Shown here: positions 20,896 through 33,150 of the stretch, one piece after another
Numbering within the stretch: the first letter of the stretch is position 1
How the letters are laid out: each line of letters begins with the position of its first letter
From: Artocarpus heterophyllus
Lineage: Eukaryota > Streptophyta > Magnoliopsida > Rosales > Moraceae
NCBI GenBank assembly: GCA_025403435.1
Contig: CM046354.1
Coordinates: 34,561,533 to 34,625,532 of the forward strand
Reading direction: 5' to 3'
Length of the DNA: 64,000 bases
Made by a program: the position numbers and the translations under genes
The notes under the pieces: generated by a model
The model's database searches: none
Told to the model about the DNA's origin: nothing
What the model saw: the letters and a program-made list of their open reading frames with translations, nothing else

Positions 20896-22028
20896 ACTTA
20901 TCAGGTTGACGCCCAATCCTTCCACTACGCCAAAGCCCCTCAGGTTGTTGTTAAGGTTGTTTGTTTTTTTGATACTAATTAGAACAGTTTCATTTGGAAC
21001 CTCTAGTGTGATTAGATCACTCCTTAACTCCTCAAGCACCACTTTGCTTCGAGGTTTAAAGTCGTCCATGTAACTTTTTTAAGGAAAGTTGGATTAGTTG
21101 AAACCATGACTTTGTTTTCCTTTGTGTTATAAAAATAACCCCCTTTAGTCCCTTTTGGATATCCTACAAACACGCAAACTTCTGAATGTGCTTTTAACTT
21201 ATTCGGATCCTTAAATAGGACATGAGCCGGACATCCCCATATGCGAATATAGCTTAAGGATGTCTTCCTACCTGTCCACAACTCGTGAGGAGTTTTAGGG
21301 ACCGATTTTGAAGGCACATTGTTCAAAAGATAACATGCGGCTTGTGGTGCATATCCCTAAAAGGATAAAGGCAATGTTGAATAACTCATCACGGACCTAA
21401 TCATGTCCAATAAAGTCCTATTTCTTCTCTCCGCTACGCCATTCTGCTGCGGAGTGCCCGGCTAAGTCAAATGGGATAAAATCCCATTCTCTAATAAGTG
21501 TCCCATGAACTCATCAGAAAGGTATTCTCCACCGCGATCAGATCGAAGTGCCTTTATTGGTCTACCCAATTACTTTTCCACTTCAACCTGAAACTCCCTG
21601 AACATGTGAAAAGTTTCGCTTTTGTAGTGCATCAGGTACACATACCCATATCTTAAGTAATCGTCAATGAAAGTGACGAAGTACTCATACCCTCCTCGTG
21701 CCCGGATGTTCATCGGTCTGTAAACATCACTGTGCACAAGTTCTAGAACCCCTTCGGCCCTATTTCCCTTAGACCCGAATGGTCTTTTGGTCATTTTACC
21801 CTCTAAATAAGATTCACATTGAGGTATAGATTCCATCTTTAAGTGACTTAAAGGTCCATCCCTTACCAACCTTTGAATCCTATTCAGGTTAATATGGCCA
21901 AGGCACAAATGCCAAAGATAAGTCTTATTAGAGTGAGAAGTTTTAAGTCTTTTAGAGTTATTATCATTCATCTTAGCATTAAGCAATAAGTCCATCTTAG
22001 GTTTGCTAAAATATAGATTATTTTGCAT
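20896..22028 (-). pseudogene. Copy C integrase, interrupted
   Basis: The zinc head HLCLGHINLNRI ... CESYLEGK has lost one zinc ligand (second Cys to Tyr). Core segments HSDVYRPMNIRARGGYEYF and IDDYLRYGYVYLMHYKS are visible in 21570-22028. A stop near 21569 and further damage separate this from the DRGGEYL region and the C-terminal [14 protein letters not shown] part (21024-21326). The linker to RT contains ITLEVPNETV. Confidence 0.85.
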
Positions 22029-22600
22029 CCATCCAGAACAGAAAAAAATTTGTTTTTATGAATCACCGCTTTATCAATAAAAGAAACTAAATATGAGTCT
22101 TCAAATAAACAAGCTATAGAAATTAATTCCTTTTAAATTTAGGAACATAAAAACAATCTTGCAAAAATAAATTCCTATAATTATCAAAATAAAGATGGAC
22201 ATCTCCCACTACTTCCGCTGAGACCAAGGATCCATCGCCTATCCAAAGCGTGAAGTCTTCATGCAGCAGACTTCTCGTTTCTTTGAACCCCTGCAGAGAA
22301 ACAAAAACATGATTTGTTGCCCTAGAATCTATGGCCCAAATGTCATTGGATTCCTCAACCAAACAAGTTTCTAAATTTAGGGGATCACACCTACTTCCTT
22401 TGGAAAGGAAGCCCTTACAATCCTTCTTAATATGCCTAATCTTCCCACAAAAGAAACACTTAAGCTTCTTTGGGTTCTTTTTCTTCTTCTTCTTGCTCTT
22501 GGTACTAGCAGGGATAGAAGACTTCCCGTTCTTGGCCCGTTGCTTCTTTCCATTCCTAGAGTTGGAATTGGAACTAGAAGCAGCTACCATATTAGCGTCA
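22029..22600 (-). pseudogene. Copy C protease and nucleocapsid
   Basis: Open from SSNSNSRNGKKQRAKNGKSS through a lysine run, the CCHC knuckle CFFCGKIRHIKKDC, the protease box AIDSRATNHVFV (Gly to Arg in DSGA) and LWIGDGSLVSAEVV. The tract is close to identical to copy B over about 580 bases. The zinc ligands are all present. Confidence 0.86.
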
Positions 22601-23213
22601 CCACCCATAGGAGACTCCTTGATCAACAGTTCAAACTCCTGTAACTGTTTCATCAATTCTGCTAAGGTCATATCCCGTCTATTGTTTAAATTAAATTAGC
22701 TCTAAATGGAATAAATTCCTTAGATAGAGTCTCAAAGACCATGGTCATTTGAGTTTCAGCATCGATGTCAGCTCCATTGCTTTGAGCCTCAGCGAGGTAA
22801 CCCATGACCAACATCATATGCTCCTTTATAGATGTCCTCAGCCTCTGTCCACAGTTAAGAAGTTTTTGAAGCGCCCCTTGCCGCTTTGTTTTGGACTGGC
22901 CTCCAAAAATATCCTCAAGATTATCCAAGATCTACTTCGTAGTCTCATAATCCTGATGTTGAGCCTGCAGCACATTATTCATGCTGGCCATAACATAGCA
23001 GTGGGCCTGATCATTAGCATCTTTCCAATGATCATACGATTGGAATTGCTCTTTAGATGAGTCTCCCTTAGGCTCGGGAGGACAAGGGGTTATCAGTACA
23101 TATTTCAGTTTCTCAAAGGAAAGGACGATATCCAGGCTCCATTTCCAATCATTATAGTTCTCACTGGTTAATAAGTTTTTGTCAAGTATCAATGATAAAG
23201 CATTTTTAGACAT
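22601..23213 (-). pseudogene. Copy C gag, interrupted
   Basis: The gag start MSKNALSLILDKNLLTSENYNDWKW is at 23213. The body continues with PCPPEPKGDSSKEQFQSYDHWKDANDQAHCYVMASMNN up to 22932, where a TAG replaces a Gln after YETTK. It resumes as MDNLEDIFGGQSKTK ... VFETLSKEFIPFRANL to 22686. A frame change near 22680 precedes [16 protein letters not shown]. It is the capsid part of the particle protein, inactive here. Confidence 0.85.
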
Positions 23214-24908
23214 TTTGAATCTACAACAGAGAATCATATACCAAACATAAGCAAACATATCATAATAGTTTAGTAAGATAACACAATCATGTATAATCAT
23301 ACAAATTTGTTTATGTGTCAAAACCTTGAAAATATCACAAACTTACAACGATAATTCCCAACTCAGAATTCAACAAGCTCCTAGGGGAGTCATGCCAAAT
23401 TCAATCAGGAACACGGATCCCCTCCTGATTAATATATGCCATCTAGGACCCTTATGATCTAGCATATATTAATAATCATTTCTTTGGCCATTAATTTTAT
23501 TAACAGAGCTCCTAGGGGAGGTTAATAATAAAATTAACGTGAGTGTATAACCATCGTTTCAATATTTTATCAACGATTACAATCACCACCTAGGGGTGTG
23601 CAACCATAAATCCTGCTAAAATACTTTATCCTTTAAGAGATCCAATTTGGTACATGATAAAAATCCCTTCCTAGGGGTCGGGACCACCATGTTTTGCCTA
23701 TGGACCAATGATGGAGGCCTTAGGTTCTTTCTTCGAAAACCTTCTCCCACTCAATCTTTTGAAATCAAGGTTTTATCTTAAGATCGTGCATGAACAATTT
23801 TAATATGAGTGGCACTCCCTATTCTATATGACATGTTATCAATATAAATGGCAAATCATATTATAATGCAGACAAGCAAAGCAATCAAACAAAGCTACAA
23901 GCAAAATAATAATAACCGTAATATTATGGTTCCACCCTAAAGAATAGAAAACTAAGATTACAAGAGAGTAATCGAGACATTTATCGATTCTTCATCCTTG
24001 AATCCTCAAGTTGTATCCTTCTTTATGTAATTCCATCTTCAAGTCTTCAATCCTGCATGAATCGAATACTTCATAATTCTAGTCATATCCAAATTTAATG
24101 TCTCTCAAAATTGTCCCAAAAACAAAATTAAAACTGCAGTGAAAACTACACCTTTTCCGAAAAAATTTCTAGCTTTCGGTCAGCAGGCTGATTTGGGTGA
24201 TTGGCCTGCCGGTCATGCTCCATCGGCCTACCAATCAGGGAGATTGGCCTGCCGACTCATGAAAGTTCAGCCTACCGAACTGTAAGTTCTGCCTACCGAC
24301 AAAGCCGCCTGATTTCTGCCCGACCGACAACCTGTTGAATCTCACGCCTGACCTGCCAATCTGTGACCATCGGCCTGCTAAACTGAAGGGTTCGGCATGC
24401 CGAACGAGCAGAAATTTCCCATTCTAGAAAATACAATTTTTAATGCAATTCATCAATTTTATTTTTAACAATTCAAAAACATAAAATTAGAGACTCAAAA
24501 AATACCTAGAAGCGCCATCATCATTCTTCTAGATCAGCCTTCTCTGAATAATTATTTAATTATAAAATTCTTACAAATTTAAAATTAAATCACAATTCCT
24601 AGACGAAGATAATAATCCGCCATCTAATTACATGAAAAACCTAGATACACATTCTAACCTCTAAGGGACCATAACCAGTATAAATTAATTAATTAATCAA
24701 TAATTAAATGACAATTTAATCAACCATAATTAATTAATGAACATTCACCATATAATCCATGGCAATATAAAATTATATAGAAACCTAGAGTGCCAACTCT
24801 CTATAAAATTAAATTCAAGCATAAAAGAGATTAAGATCACAAAATTTATACATATAGTATGACCACAAACTTGTAAATTTATGTAAAAATCATGGCTTTG
24901 ATACTAAT
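23214..24908 (-). other. Copy C leader with the longest GC-rich motif array
   Basis: This untranslated leader of about 1.7 kb has no gene. The motif array at about 24178-24412 is the longest of the window, with roughly a dozen units resembling gcctgccgatc/gcctaccgaac. The rest is AT-rich, with runs of ttaattaatt. Confidence 0.75.
24894..24906 (-). other. Copy C primer binding site, degenerate
   Basis: GGCTTTGATACTA (plus strand) differs from the perfect complement GGCTCTGATACCA at two positions, both C to T. Confidence 0.75.
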
Positions 24909-26925
24909 TTTTAGGAAATATAGTACGTAGTAGAATTTTAAAAATTTTACATTAGAGTATTTTTCAAAACATAAGTTTGACATGCTATATGCATAAATTA
25001 ACCAGATCTTACTAACCTTTGTATGCTAAAGAACCCTCGCAAAACGTGAAGAGAAGTAACGTTCCAGAAGAGCCTCAACCAACTGGTCTTCGTTGCTACT
25101 CTCTATCCACGATTAGAGTGAGTGTGGGCTCACACGTACAGCTTTTCCTCTAGGTGACTCTCCTTCCAACCAATTGAGAGAACCCAAAGCTAGAGTTCGT
25201 GATTTATGAATAAAAGCTCTCAAGGAGTTTTCAGATTCTCACTAGCAGAGTATCACTCTTAATATCTCAATTGATCTGAGTTCCTCTTAAGACTGAATAC
25301 CTTTATATAGAGGTTGGGTCTAGGGTTAGTCCTTATCAGATTAGGCCTCAAAAACTCGAAACAAAATCAAGTTCAGATCAATATCTGAAAAGATCCGCAT
25401 GAAAATGCATAATCTTATCATTCGTTCATCGGCAGGCCAAACAGGCCCCATTAGCAGCCCAAACACGTGGATCGATAAGCCAATCTAGCAATTAAAAATC
25501 TCGCGAATCTTTTATTTTCTACCCAAGATTCTATAGGATAAAGTCTTAGTTTTAATTCAAATAACCCAATAGAAAAGTTATCTGATCAAAACAACTTTAT
25601 CTAGATAATCTCTAAGAAAATAAATCAATTCCCAATAATTCTACAAGTTTATCTTGATCTAATTTATCCAAAAATTAAATCAACCAATAAACAGACAAGA
25701 ATTATCTGATCCCAATAATTCAACCAATTTATCTTGAATTAATTTTTATAACAAAATTAATTCAGCCAATAAACAGAACTGAATTATTTGATTCTTCCAA
25801 ATTTGAAACCAATCTAATAAATCTGGCATAAGTCACCAATTATTGAAAAAGCACACCGTATCGTTACAGGATGTTGTGAGCTAGCAAAGGAGACCAAATA
25901 GACCTATACAGTTCAAGCTCCTGATAATTATGAAACCCAATATCCCAAATATACATTTCATAATTATCAACTCCAATGCTACTCTACTAAAAGCTTAGAG
26001 CTGCACTCTCGAATTACATAGAATTACGAAGCCCGTATAGCTAAGTCTCCATGACATATCATAGTGTATCGTATCCCCATATGATAATCCATAATCGGCT
26101 TAAGGACCAGTTCTGTCTTATTTTCCCAGTTATTTTTATCTTAGTTTCCATTATCTCACCATCAGAAAACTTACCATCCAAAGACAGTATACCATTCGGT
26201 TACACCTATGTATCCAAATGGTTGAGCGCTCTAGTTTTCCAATTGCAGGATAATGCATATAAGAGGATATCATTACTCCTAAAGAGGACCTATAGATTCC
26301 ATATCTATGAATAACAAGTCTACACCATCAAGAGTCTTGCCTCAAACGTACCGGCATGCATACCACTATTAAGATGTAGGTGTCCCTCTTTGGTACATCA
26401 AAAGACACAAGTCTAGACAACGGGCCCACTATTTGTCTCAGGATTAAGATACAACACAAATAATTGTCTAAAGTGAATTGATTTGCTGAGACAGAATTAT
26501 TAATCCAAGTCAATTCTCTTTATGTCCCAATTCAACACATCATCACCTATGACAACGTGCCAATGTTTCTATTCATGGAGTCCACCTCTGATGGTCAAGA
26601 CAAACCATCTCCCATTAGGGATATAGATAACATAACAATCTTTACATGAATAAAGCGCCCAACTTTATTCTCTAAATTGTGGATCTTATGATTTAGACCG
26701 TCACCTTAAAAATCATGTCTTTCGCATAATCTGTCCATTATATGCCCAATTCTTAAAGGTTTAGACCGACAGTCTCAGACTATTGTTTGCTTAACATACA
26801 TTCAACAAATATGAATGTAAAGAGGACAAGATTTGGTATACTAACAATAAATAAATTCTTTATTGATAAAAATGTCTCCAAAAAACTTATTACATTTTTA
26901 CTCCTTAGGGCATACATGTCTAACA
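24909..26925 (-). repeat. Copy C 5' LTR
   Basis: This 2,017-bp LTR has a mutated end (TTTTAGG instead of TGTTGG) at 24909 and an intact CTAACA at 26925. It belongs to a distinct subtype with tagtacgtag near the end and a cctttatatag TATA region at about 25302-25315. GC-rich motifs at about 25425-25475 are partly decayed. Confidence 0.88.
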
Positions 26926-26930
26926 GAATT
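26926..26930. repeat. Right target-site duplication of copy C (GAATT)
   Basis: Partner of CAATT at 429-433; copy D's RT resumes here. Confidence 0.7.
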
Positions 26931-27410
26931 TGCCTGGTTGTTTCATATTGATGGACTTATTAAGATAGCCATTTAGAAAGGCCATCTTGACATCCATCTG
27001 CCATATCTCATAGTCAAGAGCAGCAACTATGGACAAGAGAATTTAGATGGACATAAGCATAGCTATAGGCAAAAAGGTTTCCTCGAAATCGATTCCTTTC
27101 TCTTGCATATATCCCTTAGCTACCAATCTAGCATTAAAGGTTTTGTCTTTTCTAGCCACTCCTTTTTTCCTCTTGTGGATCCACTTACACCCAATGGATT
27201 TTACCCCTTCAAAAGGATCTACAAGCTCCCAGACTCGATTAGTCTTCGTAGACTTCATCCTTGTGTTCATAGCCTTTGTCTAGAGTTTTGAATCAACATC
27301 CTCTGTAGCCTCTATATAAGTGTAAGGATCCCTGTCATGTTTATCCGGTTCAGCCAAGTAGGCTTCACATTGAACATATACCTCTTAGGTTGATGCCCAA
27401 TCCTCCCACC
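26931..27410 (-). pseudogene. Copy D: RT N-terminal piece
   Basis: RT fingers on the minus strand: [51 protein letters not shown], then a stop near 27040. After it a WQMDVKMAFLNG-like segment continues to 26931. The protein is interrupted exactly where copy D's palm fragment at 1-433 would continue. The RYMFN linker lies near 27375. Confidence 0.85.
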
Positions 27411-28512
27411 TCGTTGAAGCCCCTTAGTTTGTTGTTTAGGTTTGTTTGGATTTTCTACACTGATCGAAACAGTATTAGTCAAAACCTCTAGAGTGATCGA
27501 ATCACTCCTCAACTCCTTAAGCACCACTTTGCTTTGAGGCTTAAAGTTTTCTATGTAACTCCTCTACAGGAAAGTTCCATTAGTTGAAACCATGAATTTA
27601 TTTTCCTTTGGGTTATAGAAATAACCCCTTTTAGTCCCTTCTGGATATCCTAAAAACACGTAAACTTTTGAATATGATTCCAACTTATTCGCATCCCTAA
27701 ATAGGACATGAGTCGAACACCTCCATATGCGAATATAGTTTAAGGATGTCTTCTTGCCCGTCCATAACTCATGAGGAGTTTTAGAAATCGATTTTGAAGG
27801 CACATTGTTCAAAAGAAAACATGTGGTTTGCAGTGCATATCCCCAAAAGGACAAACGCAATGATGAATAACTCATCATGGACCTAACCATATCCAATAAA
27901 GTCCTATTTCTTCTCTCCGCTATGCCATTCTACTACAGAGTGCCCGGCGCAGTCAAATGGGATAAAATCTCATTCTCTAATAAGTGTCCCAAGAACTCAT
28001 TAAAAAGGTATTCACCACCTCGATCGGATCGTAGTGCCTTCATGGGTCTACCCAATTGCCTTTTCACTTTAGCCCAAAACTCCCTAAATTTATCATAAGT
28101 TTTGCTTTTGTGGTGCATCATGTACACATAATCATACCTTGAGTAATCTTTAATAAAGAACGAAGTACTCATACCCTCCTCGTGCCTGGATGTTTATTGA
28201 TATGCAAACATCACTATGCACAAGTTCTAGAATCCCTTTGGCCCTATTGCCCTTAGACCTGAATGCTCTTTTGGTCCTTTTACCCTCCAAACAAGATTCA
28301 CATTGTGGTATAGATTCCATCTTTAGGTGATTTAAAGGTCCACCCCTTGCCAACCTTTGAATCCTATTCAGGTTAATATGACCAAGTCGCAAATGCCAAA
28401 GATAAGTCTTATTAGAGTGAGAAGTTTTAAGTCTTTTAGAGTTATTATCATTCATCTCTGCATTAAGTAGTAATTCCATCTTAGGTTTGATAAAATATAT
28501 ATTATTTTGCAT
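27411..28512 (-). pseudogene. Copy D integrase, interrupted
   Basis: Segments present: HLRLGHINLNRIQRLARGG with [14 protein letters not shown] (zinc head, 28150-28512), [33 protein letters not shown] (27933-28172), [12 protein letters not shown]...GYALQTTCFLLNN and GYPEGTKRGYFYNP (27564-27896). Stops near 27945 and 27560 and a frame change near 28160 disable it. Copy D is more diverged than B, C, E and F, as expected for the oldest layer. Confidence 0.85.
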
Positions 28513-29071
28513 CCATCTAGATCAGATAAAAGATTTGTTTTTACGAATGACTACTTTATTATTAAAAGAAACCAAATAGGAGTCTTTAAATAAACAAGCT
28601 ACATAAATTAAATTACTTTTAAATTTATGAACATAAAAATAATCTTCTAAAATTAAATTCCTATAATTATCAAAATACAGATAGATGTCTCTCATTGCTT
28701 CAGCTAAGACTAAGGATCCACTACCCATCCGAAGCATGAAGTCTTCATACAGCCGACTTCTTGTTTCTTTGAACCCCTATAGAGAAACACAAACATGATT
28801 AATCGCTTCAAAATCTAGGACCCAAATGTCACTGGATTTATCAACAAAAAGTTTCTAGATACAGAATATCACACCTACCTCCTCGGGAAAGGAAGTCCTT
28901 GTAATTCTTTTTAATGTGCCTGACCTTTCTGCAAAAGAAGCACTTTAGCTTCTTTGGGTTCTTTTTCTTGTTCTTGTTCTTGCCATTTGTAGGAATAAAA
29001 GACTTCCCGTTCTTGGCCCGTTGTTTCTTTCCATTCCTTAGGTTGGGATTGGAACCATAAGCAACTACCAA
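28513..29071 (-). pseudogene. Copy D protease and nucleocapsid
   Basis: Open pieces are a protease/pre-integrase part (LRMGSGSLVLAEAMRDIYLYFDNYRNLI, 28522-28737) and the nucleocapsid (NGKKQRAKNGKSF, CFFCRKVRHIKKNYKDF, 28841-29071). The final Cys of the CCHC knuckle is Tyr, and the protease DSGA box reads DFEA. Both changes would abolish the normal motifs. Confidence 0.82.
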
Positions 29072-29695
29072 GTTGGCCTCGTCACTAGTAGAAGACTCCC
29101 TGATCAGTAGTTTGAACTCCTATAACTGTTTCATCAACCCTATTAAGGTCATATCCTGTCTATTGCTTAAATTAAATATAGCTCTAAATAGGATAAACTC
29201 CTTAGACAGAGTCTCAAAGGCCATAGTCATCTTAGTTTTAGTGTCAATGTTAGCTTCATTGGTTTAAACCTCAGCGAAGTAACCGATGACTAACATCATA
29301 TGCTCCTTGGCAGTTGTCCCTAGTCTTTTTTTGTACTTAAGAAGTTTATGAAGTGCTCCTTGCTACTTTGTTAAGGCCTGGCCTCCAAACATATATTCCA
29401 GATTATCCAAGATCTGCTTAGTAGTCTCATAATCTTCATGTTGAGCCTACAACACTTTATTCATGCTAGCCATAATGCAACAGCAAGCCTGATCATTAGC
29501 ATCTTTCCAACAATCATATGCTTGGATTTTGTCGTTGGTGGAATCTCCAGTAGGCTTGAGAGGACAAGGTGTTGTCAGCACAAATTTCAGTTTCTCAAAT
29601 GATAGGACGATGTTTAGGTTTCATTTCCAATCATTATAATTCTCATCGGTTAATTGGTTTTTAACAAGTATCAATGATAAAGCATTTTTGGACAT
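29072..29695 (-). pseudogene. Copy D gag, heavily decayed
   Basis: No long open frame remains. Homology to the other gag copies can be followed by nucleotide match from the MSKNALSL start at 29695 through the PCPLKPTGDS area (about 29560) to the gag tail near 29075. Multiple stops and small indels are present. Confidence 0.75.
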
Positions 29696-30400
29696 TTTTA
29701 ATCTACAATAAAGAATCATATACCAAATATAAACAAACATATTATAATAATTTAGTAAGATAACACAATCACATGAAACGTACAAATGTGCTTATGTGTC
29801 AAAAACTTGAAAATATCACAATCTTACATCAATAATTCCCAACTCAAAATTCAACAAGCTTCTAAGAGAGTCTTAACAAATTCAATTAGAAACACAGATC
29901 CTCTCCTAATTAATATATGGCATCCAAGACCCATATGATCTAGCATATATTAATAATTGTTTCTTTGGCCATTAATTTTATCAGTAGAGCTCCTAGGGGA
30001 AGTTAAAAATAAAATCAACATGAGTGTATAACCATTGTTTCAATATTTTATCCATGATTTACAATCACCACTTAGAGGTGTGTAAACATAAATCATGCTA
30101 AAATACCTTATCCCCTCAAAAATCCAACCCTATGCATGATGAAGTAGGGTTCAAAACCACAGTGTGTTACCTATGGACCAACGATGGACGCCGTAGGTCC
30201 AATCTTTGAAAACCTTCTCCACTCATTCTTTTGCAATCAAGGTTTTAATTTCTAAACATGCATGATCAATTTTTAATTGAGTGGCACTCCCTATTCTATA
30301 TGACATGTTATCAATATACATGGCAAATCATATTATAATGTAGACAAGCAAAGCAACCATGCAAACCCACAAGCAAAATAATAATAAATAACTATAATAT
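29696..30400 (-). other. Copy D leader, gag-proximal part
   Basis: Untranslated leader, AT-rich, without a gene. It is cut at 30405 by the F array and continues at 55347. Confidence 0.75.
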
Positions 30401-30405
30401 TATGG
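30401..30405. repeat. Left target-site duplication of F array (TATGG)
   Basis: TATGG here matches TATGG at 55347-55351 exactly. Both lie in copy D's leader at aatattatggtt. Confidence 0.92.
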
Positions 30406-32440
30406 TGTTGGAAACAAAGTGCGCAGCGAAATTTTAAAAAATTTTCATCAGAGTAATTTCCAAAACACAAGTTTGACATGTTATATGTATAAATTAGACA
30501 GATCTTACTAACCTCTGTGTGCCAAAGAACCTCGGCAACCTGTATAGAGAAGTAATGTTCCTGAAGAGCCTCAACCAACTGGTCTTCTTTGCTATTCTGT
30601 ATCCACAACCGAAGTGAGTGTGGGCAGACACGTACAGCTCTTCCATTGGTGACTCTCCTTCCAACCAATAGAGAGAACCCAAAGCCAATGTTCGTGATAT
30701 GTGAACAAAAGCTCTCAGGGAGTTTTTCTAGATGCTCACTAGAAGAGTATCACTCTTAATCTCTCAAATTGATCTGAGTAAATCATAAGACTCACTCCCT
30801 TTTTAAAGCTATTGGTCCTGGGGTCAGTTCGTATCAGATTAGGTCTGAAAAACTCGAAACAGAATCAAGTTTGGATCAAATCTGATAAGATTCGCCTAAA
30901 AACGTGTAATCTTATCTCTCGCTGATCGGCAGGCTGAACAGCCTGATCAGCAGGCCGAACAGGCCCCATCGACAGGCTGAACATGTCATTCGACAGGCCG
31001 AACTCCCGAGATAAAATCTTTGCGAATCTTTTATTTTCCACCCGAGATTCTAAAGGATAAAGTCTCAGTTTTGATTCAAATAACCCAATAGAGATGTTAT
31101 CTGATCAAAGCAAACTTTATCAAGATAATCTCTAAGAAAATAAATCAATTCACAATAATTCTACAAGTTTATCTTGTTCTAATTTGTCCAAAATTATTAC
31201 AACCGATAAACAGACAAGAATTATCTGATCGCAATAATTCAACAAGTTTATCTTGAACTAATTTCTTACAAAATTAATTCAACCGATAAACAGACATGAA
31301 TTATTTGATTCTTACAAATTTTAAACCAATCTGATAAATTTGACATAAGTCACCAATTATTGGAAAAGCACACCGTGTCGTTACAGGACTTTGTGAGCTA
31401 GCAAAGGGGACCAAAATGGACCTATAAAGTTCAAGCTCATGATAATTATGAAACCCAATATCCCAGATATACATTTCACAATTATCAACTCCAACGCTAC
31501 TCCACTAAAAGCTTGGAGCTGCACTCTCAAACTTTATAGAATTACGAAGCTCATGTAGCTAAGTCTCCATGACATATCATAGTGTATCGCATCCCCATAT
31601 GATCATCCATAATTGGCTTAAGGACAAGTTCTGTCTTACCTTCCCGATTATTTTTATCTTACGTTCCATTGTCTCACGATTAGAAAACTTACCATCCAAA
31701 GATAGTATACCATTCGGTTACACCTATGTACCCAAATGGTTGAGCGCTCCAGTTTTCCAATTACAGGACAACGCATATAAGAGGGTATCATTACTCCTAA
31801 AGAGGAGCTATGGATTCCATATCTATGAATAACAAGTCTACACTATCAAGAGTCATGCCTCCAACGTACCGGCATGCATACCACTATTGGGATGTGGGTG
31901 TCACCCTTTGGCACATCAAAAGACACAAGTCGAAACAACAGGCCCACTATTCATCTCAAGATTAAGCTATAATACAAATGACTGTCTAAAGTGAATCGAT
32001 TTGCCGAGATAGAATTATTAATCAAGATCAATTCACTTTATGTCCCAATCCAACACATCGTCACCTATGACAACGTGCCAATGTTTCTATTCACGGAGTC
32101 CAACTCTGATGGTCAAGACAAACCATCCCCCAAAAGGGATATAGACAACATAACAATCTTTACATGAATAAAGTGCCCAACTTTATTCCCTCTATTATAG
32201 ATAATATGTTTTAGACCATCACCTTAAGAATCTTGTCTTCCGCATAATCAGTCCATCCTATGCCCAATTCTTATGGTTTAGACAAACAGTCTCAGACTAC
32301 TGTTTGCTTATCATACATTCAACAAATATGAACGTAAAGTGGACAAGATTTGGTATATACAAATGAATAAATTCTTTATTGATAAAAATGTCTCCAAAAA
32401 TGTCTTACATTTTTACTCCTTAGGGCATACATGTCTAACA
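30406..32440 (-). repeat. F array LTR1 (3' LTR)
   Basis: A 2,035-bp full-length LTR with ends TGTTGG and CTAACA. The TATA block has changed to ttttaaag (about 30810), unlike LTR2-4. Markers of this type: gataattatg, gatcatccataattgg, gtctcacgattag. GC-rich motifs at about 30918-31010. Confidence 0.92.
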
Positions 32441-32451
32441 AATTCCCACTT
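32441..32451 (-). other. F unit 1 polypurine tract (altered)
   Basis: The minus strand reads AAGTGGGAATT where other copies have AAGTGGGAGAT. The change is shared by all three F units. Confidence 0.75.
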
Positions 32452-32454
32452 GCA

Positions 32455-33150
32455 CTAAGTGAGTAAATACAGCAAATTTCGCATCCATATAGCTTCCTCA
32501 TGCCTCTCGAAGACTCTCCCAGTAAGTGTTTTCGTAAATGGATCAACTAAACTGTCCTCTGACACGATCTTGCATACCGTGACATGCCTGCTATCAACGA
32601 AGTCCTTTATCACATGATACTTCCGATCAATATGCTTAATCTTCTTGTGAAATCTTGGCTTCTTAGCATTAGCTACCGCCGCACTATTATCACAGTACAA
32701 TGATACTGCTTTATCCATACTAGGAACTACCTCAAGATCCCCAAGGAACTTACAGAGCCACACTGCTTCTTTCAAAGCATCACTAGCCAACACATACTCG
32801 GCCTCCATCGTTGAATCCGAAGTGCAATCTTGCTTTGCACTTCTCCAACAGATGGCACCGCCACCCAGAGTAAACACAAACCCCAAAGTCGATTTCCTAG
32901 AATCCAGACAGGATTGAAAATCCGAATCAGTGTATCCTAGAGGAGTTTAATCCTCACCCAAATACACAAGCATATACACTCAAGTCCTTCTCAGGTACTT
33001 CAAAATATGCTTTACCGCAACCCAATGGTTCGGTCCTGGATCCGCCTGCAATCGACTTACAATCCCGACCGTATAGCTAATATCCGGTCGTGTGCAAAGC
33101 ATGGCATACACGAGACTACCCACCGCCGAAGCATAAGGCACCTTCTTCAT
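32455..33150 (-). pseudogene. F unit 1 RNase H
   Basis: Open over 143 codons: GFVFTLGGGAICWRSAKQD, TMEAEYVLASDA, LYCDNSAAVANA, KHIDRKYHVIKDFV, with the natural stop by the PPT. Upstream of this, TTA has become TAA near 32947 in the EDLTPLGYTDSD motif, cutting off the first acidic site. Unit 1 reads HKKIKH where units 2 and 3 read HKKSKH. Confidence 0.88.

Larger units (their letters stand above)
434..26925 (-). mobile_element. Copy C: Ty1/copia retrotransposon, itself interrupted
   Basis: This is a minus-strand copia element inserted in copy D's RT. Its 5' LTR (24909-26925), degenerate PBS, leader, gag, PR, IN, RT, RNase H and PPT run continuously down to 18547. Its 3' LTR is split: the part next to the coding region is 18547-19417 and the distal end is at 434 onward. 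Copies B and E occupy the gap. The outer ends are TGTTGG (434) and CTAACA (26925), flanked by CAATT/GAATT. The nesting order is inferred from these joins. Confidence 0.75.

Noticed and set aside
24178..24412. CRISPR-like array of short repeats
   Set aside because: Repeat units are degenerate, spacers are irregular and similar to each other, and the setting is a plant retrotransposon leader.
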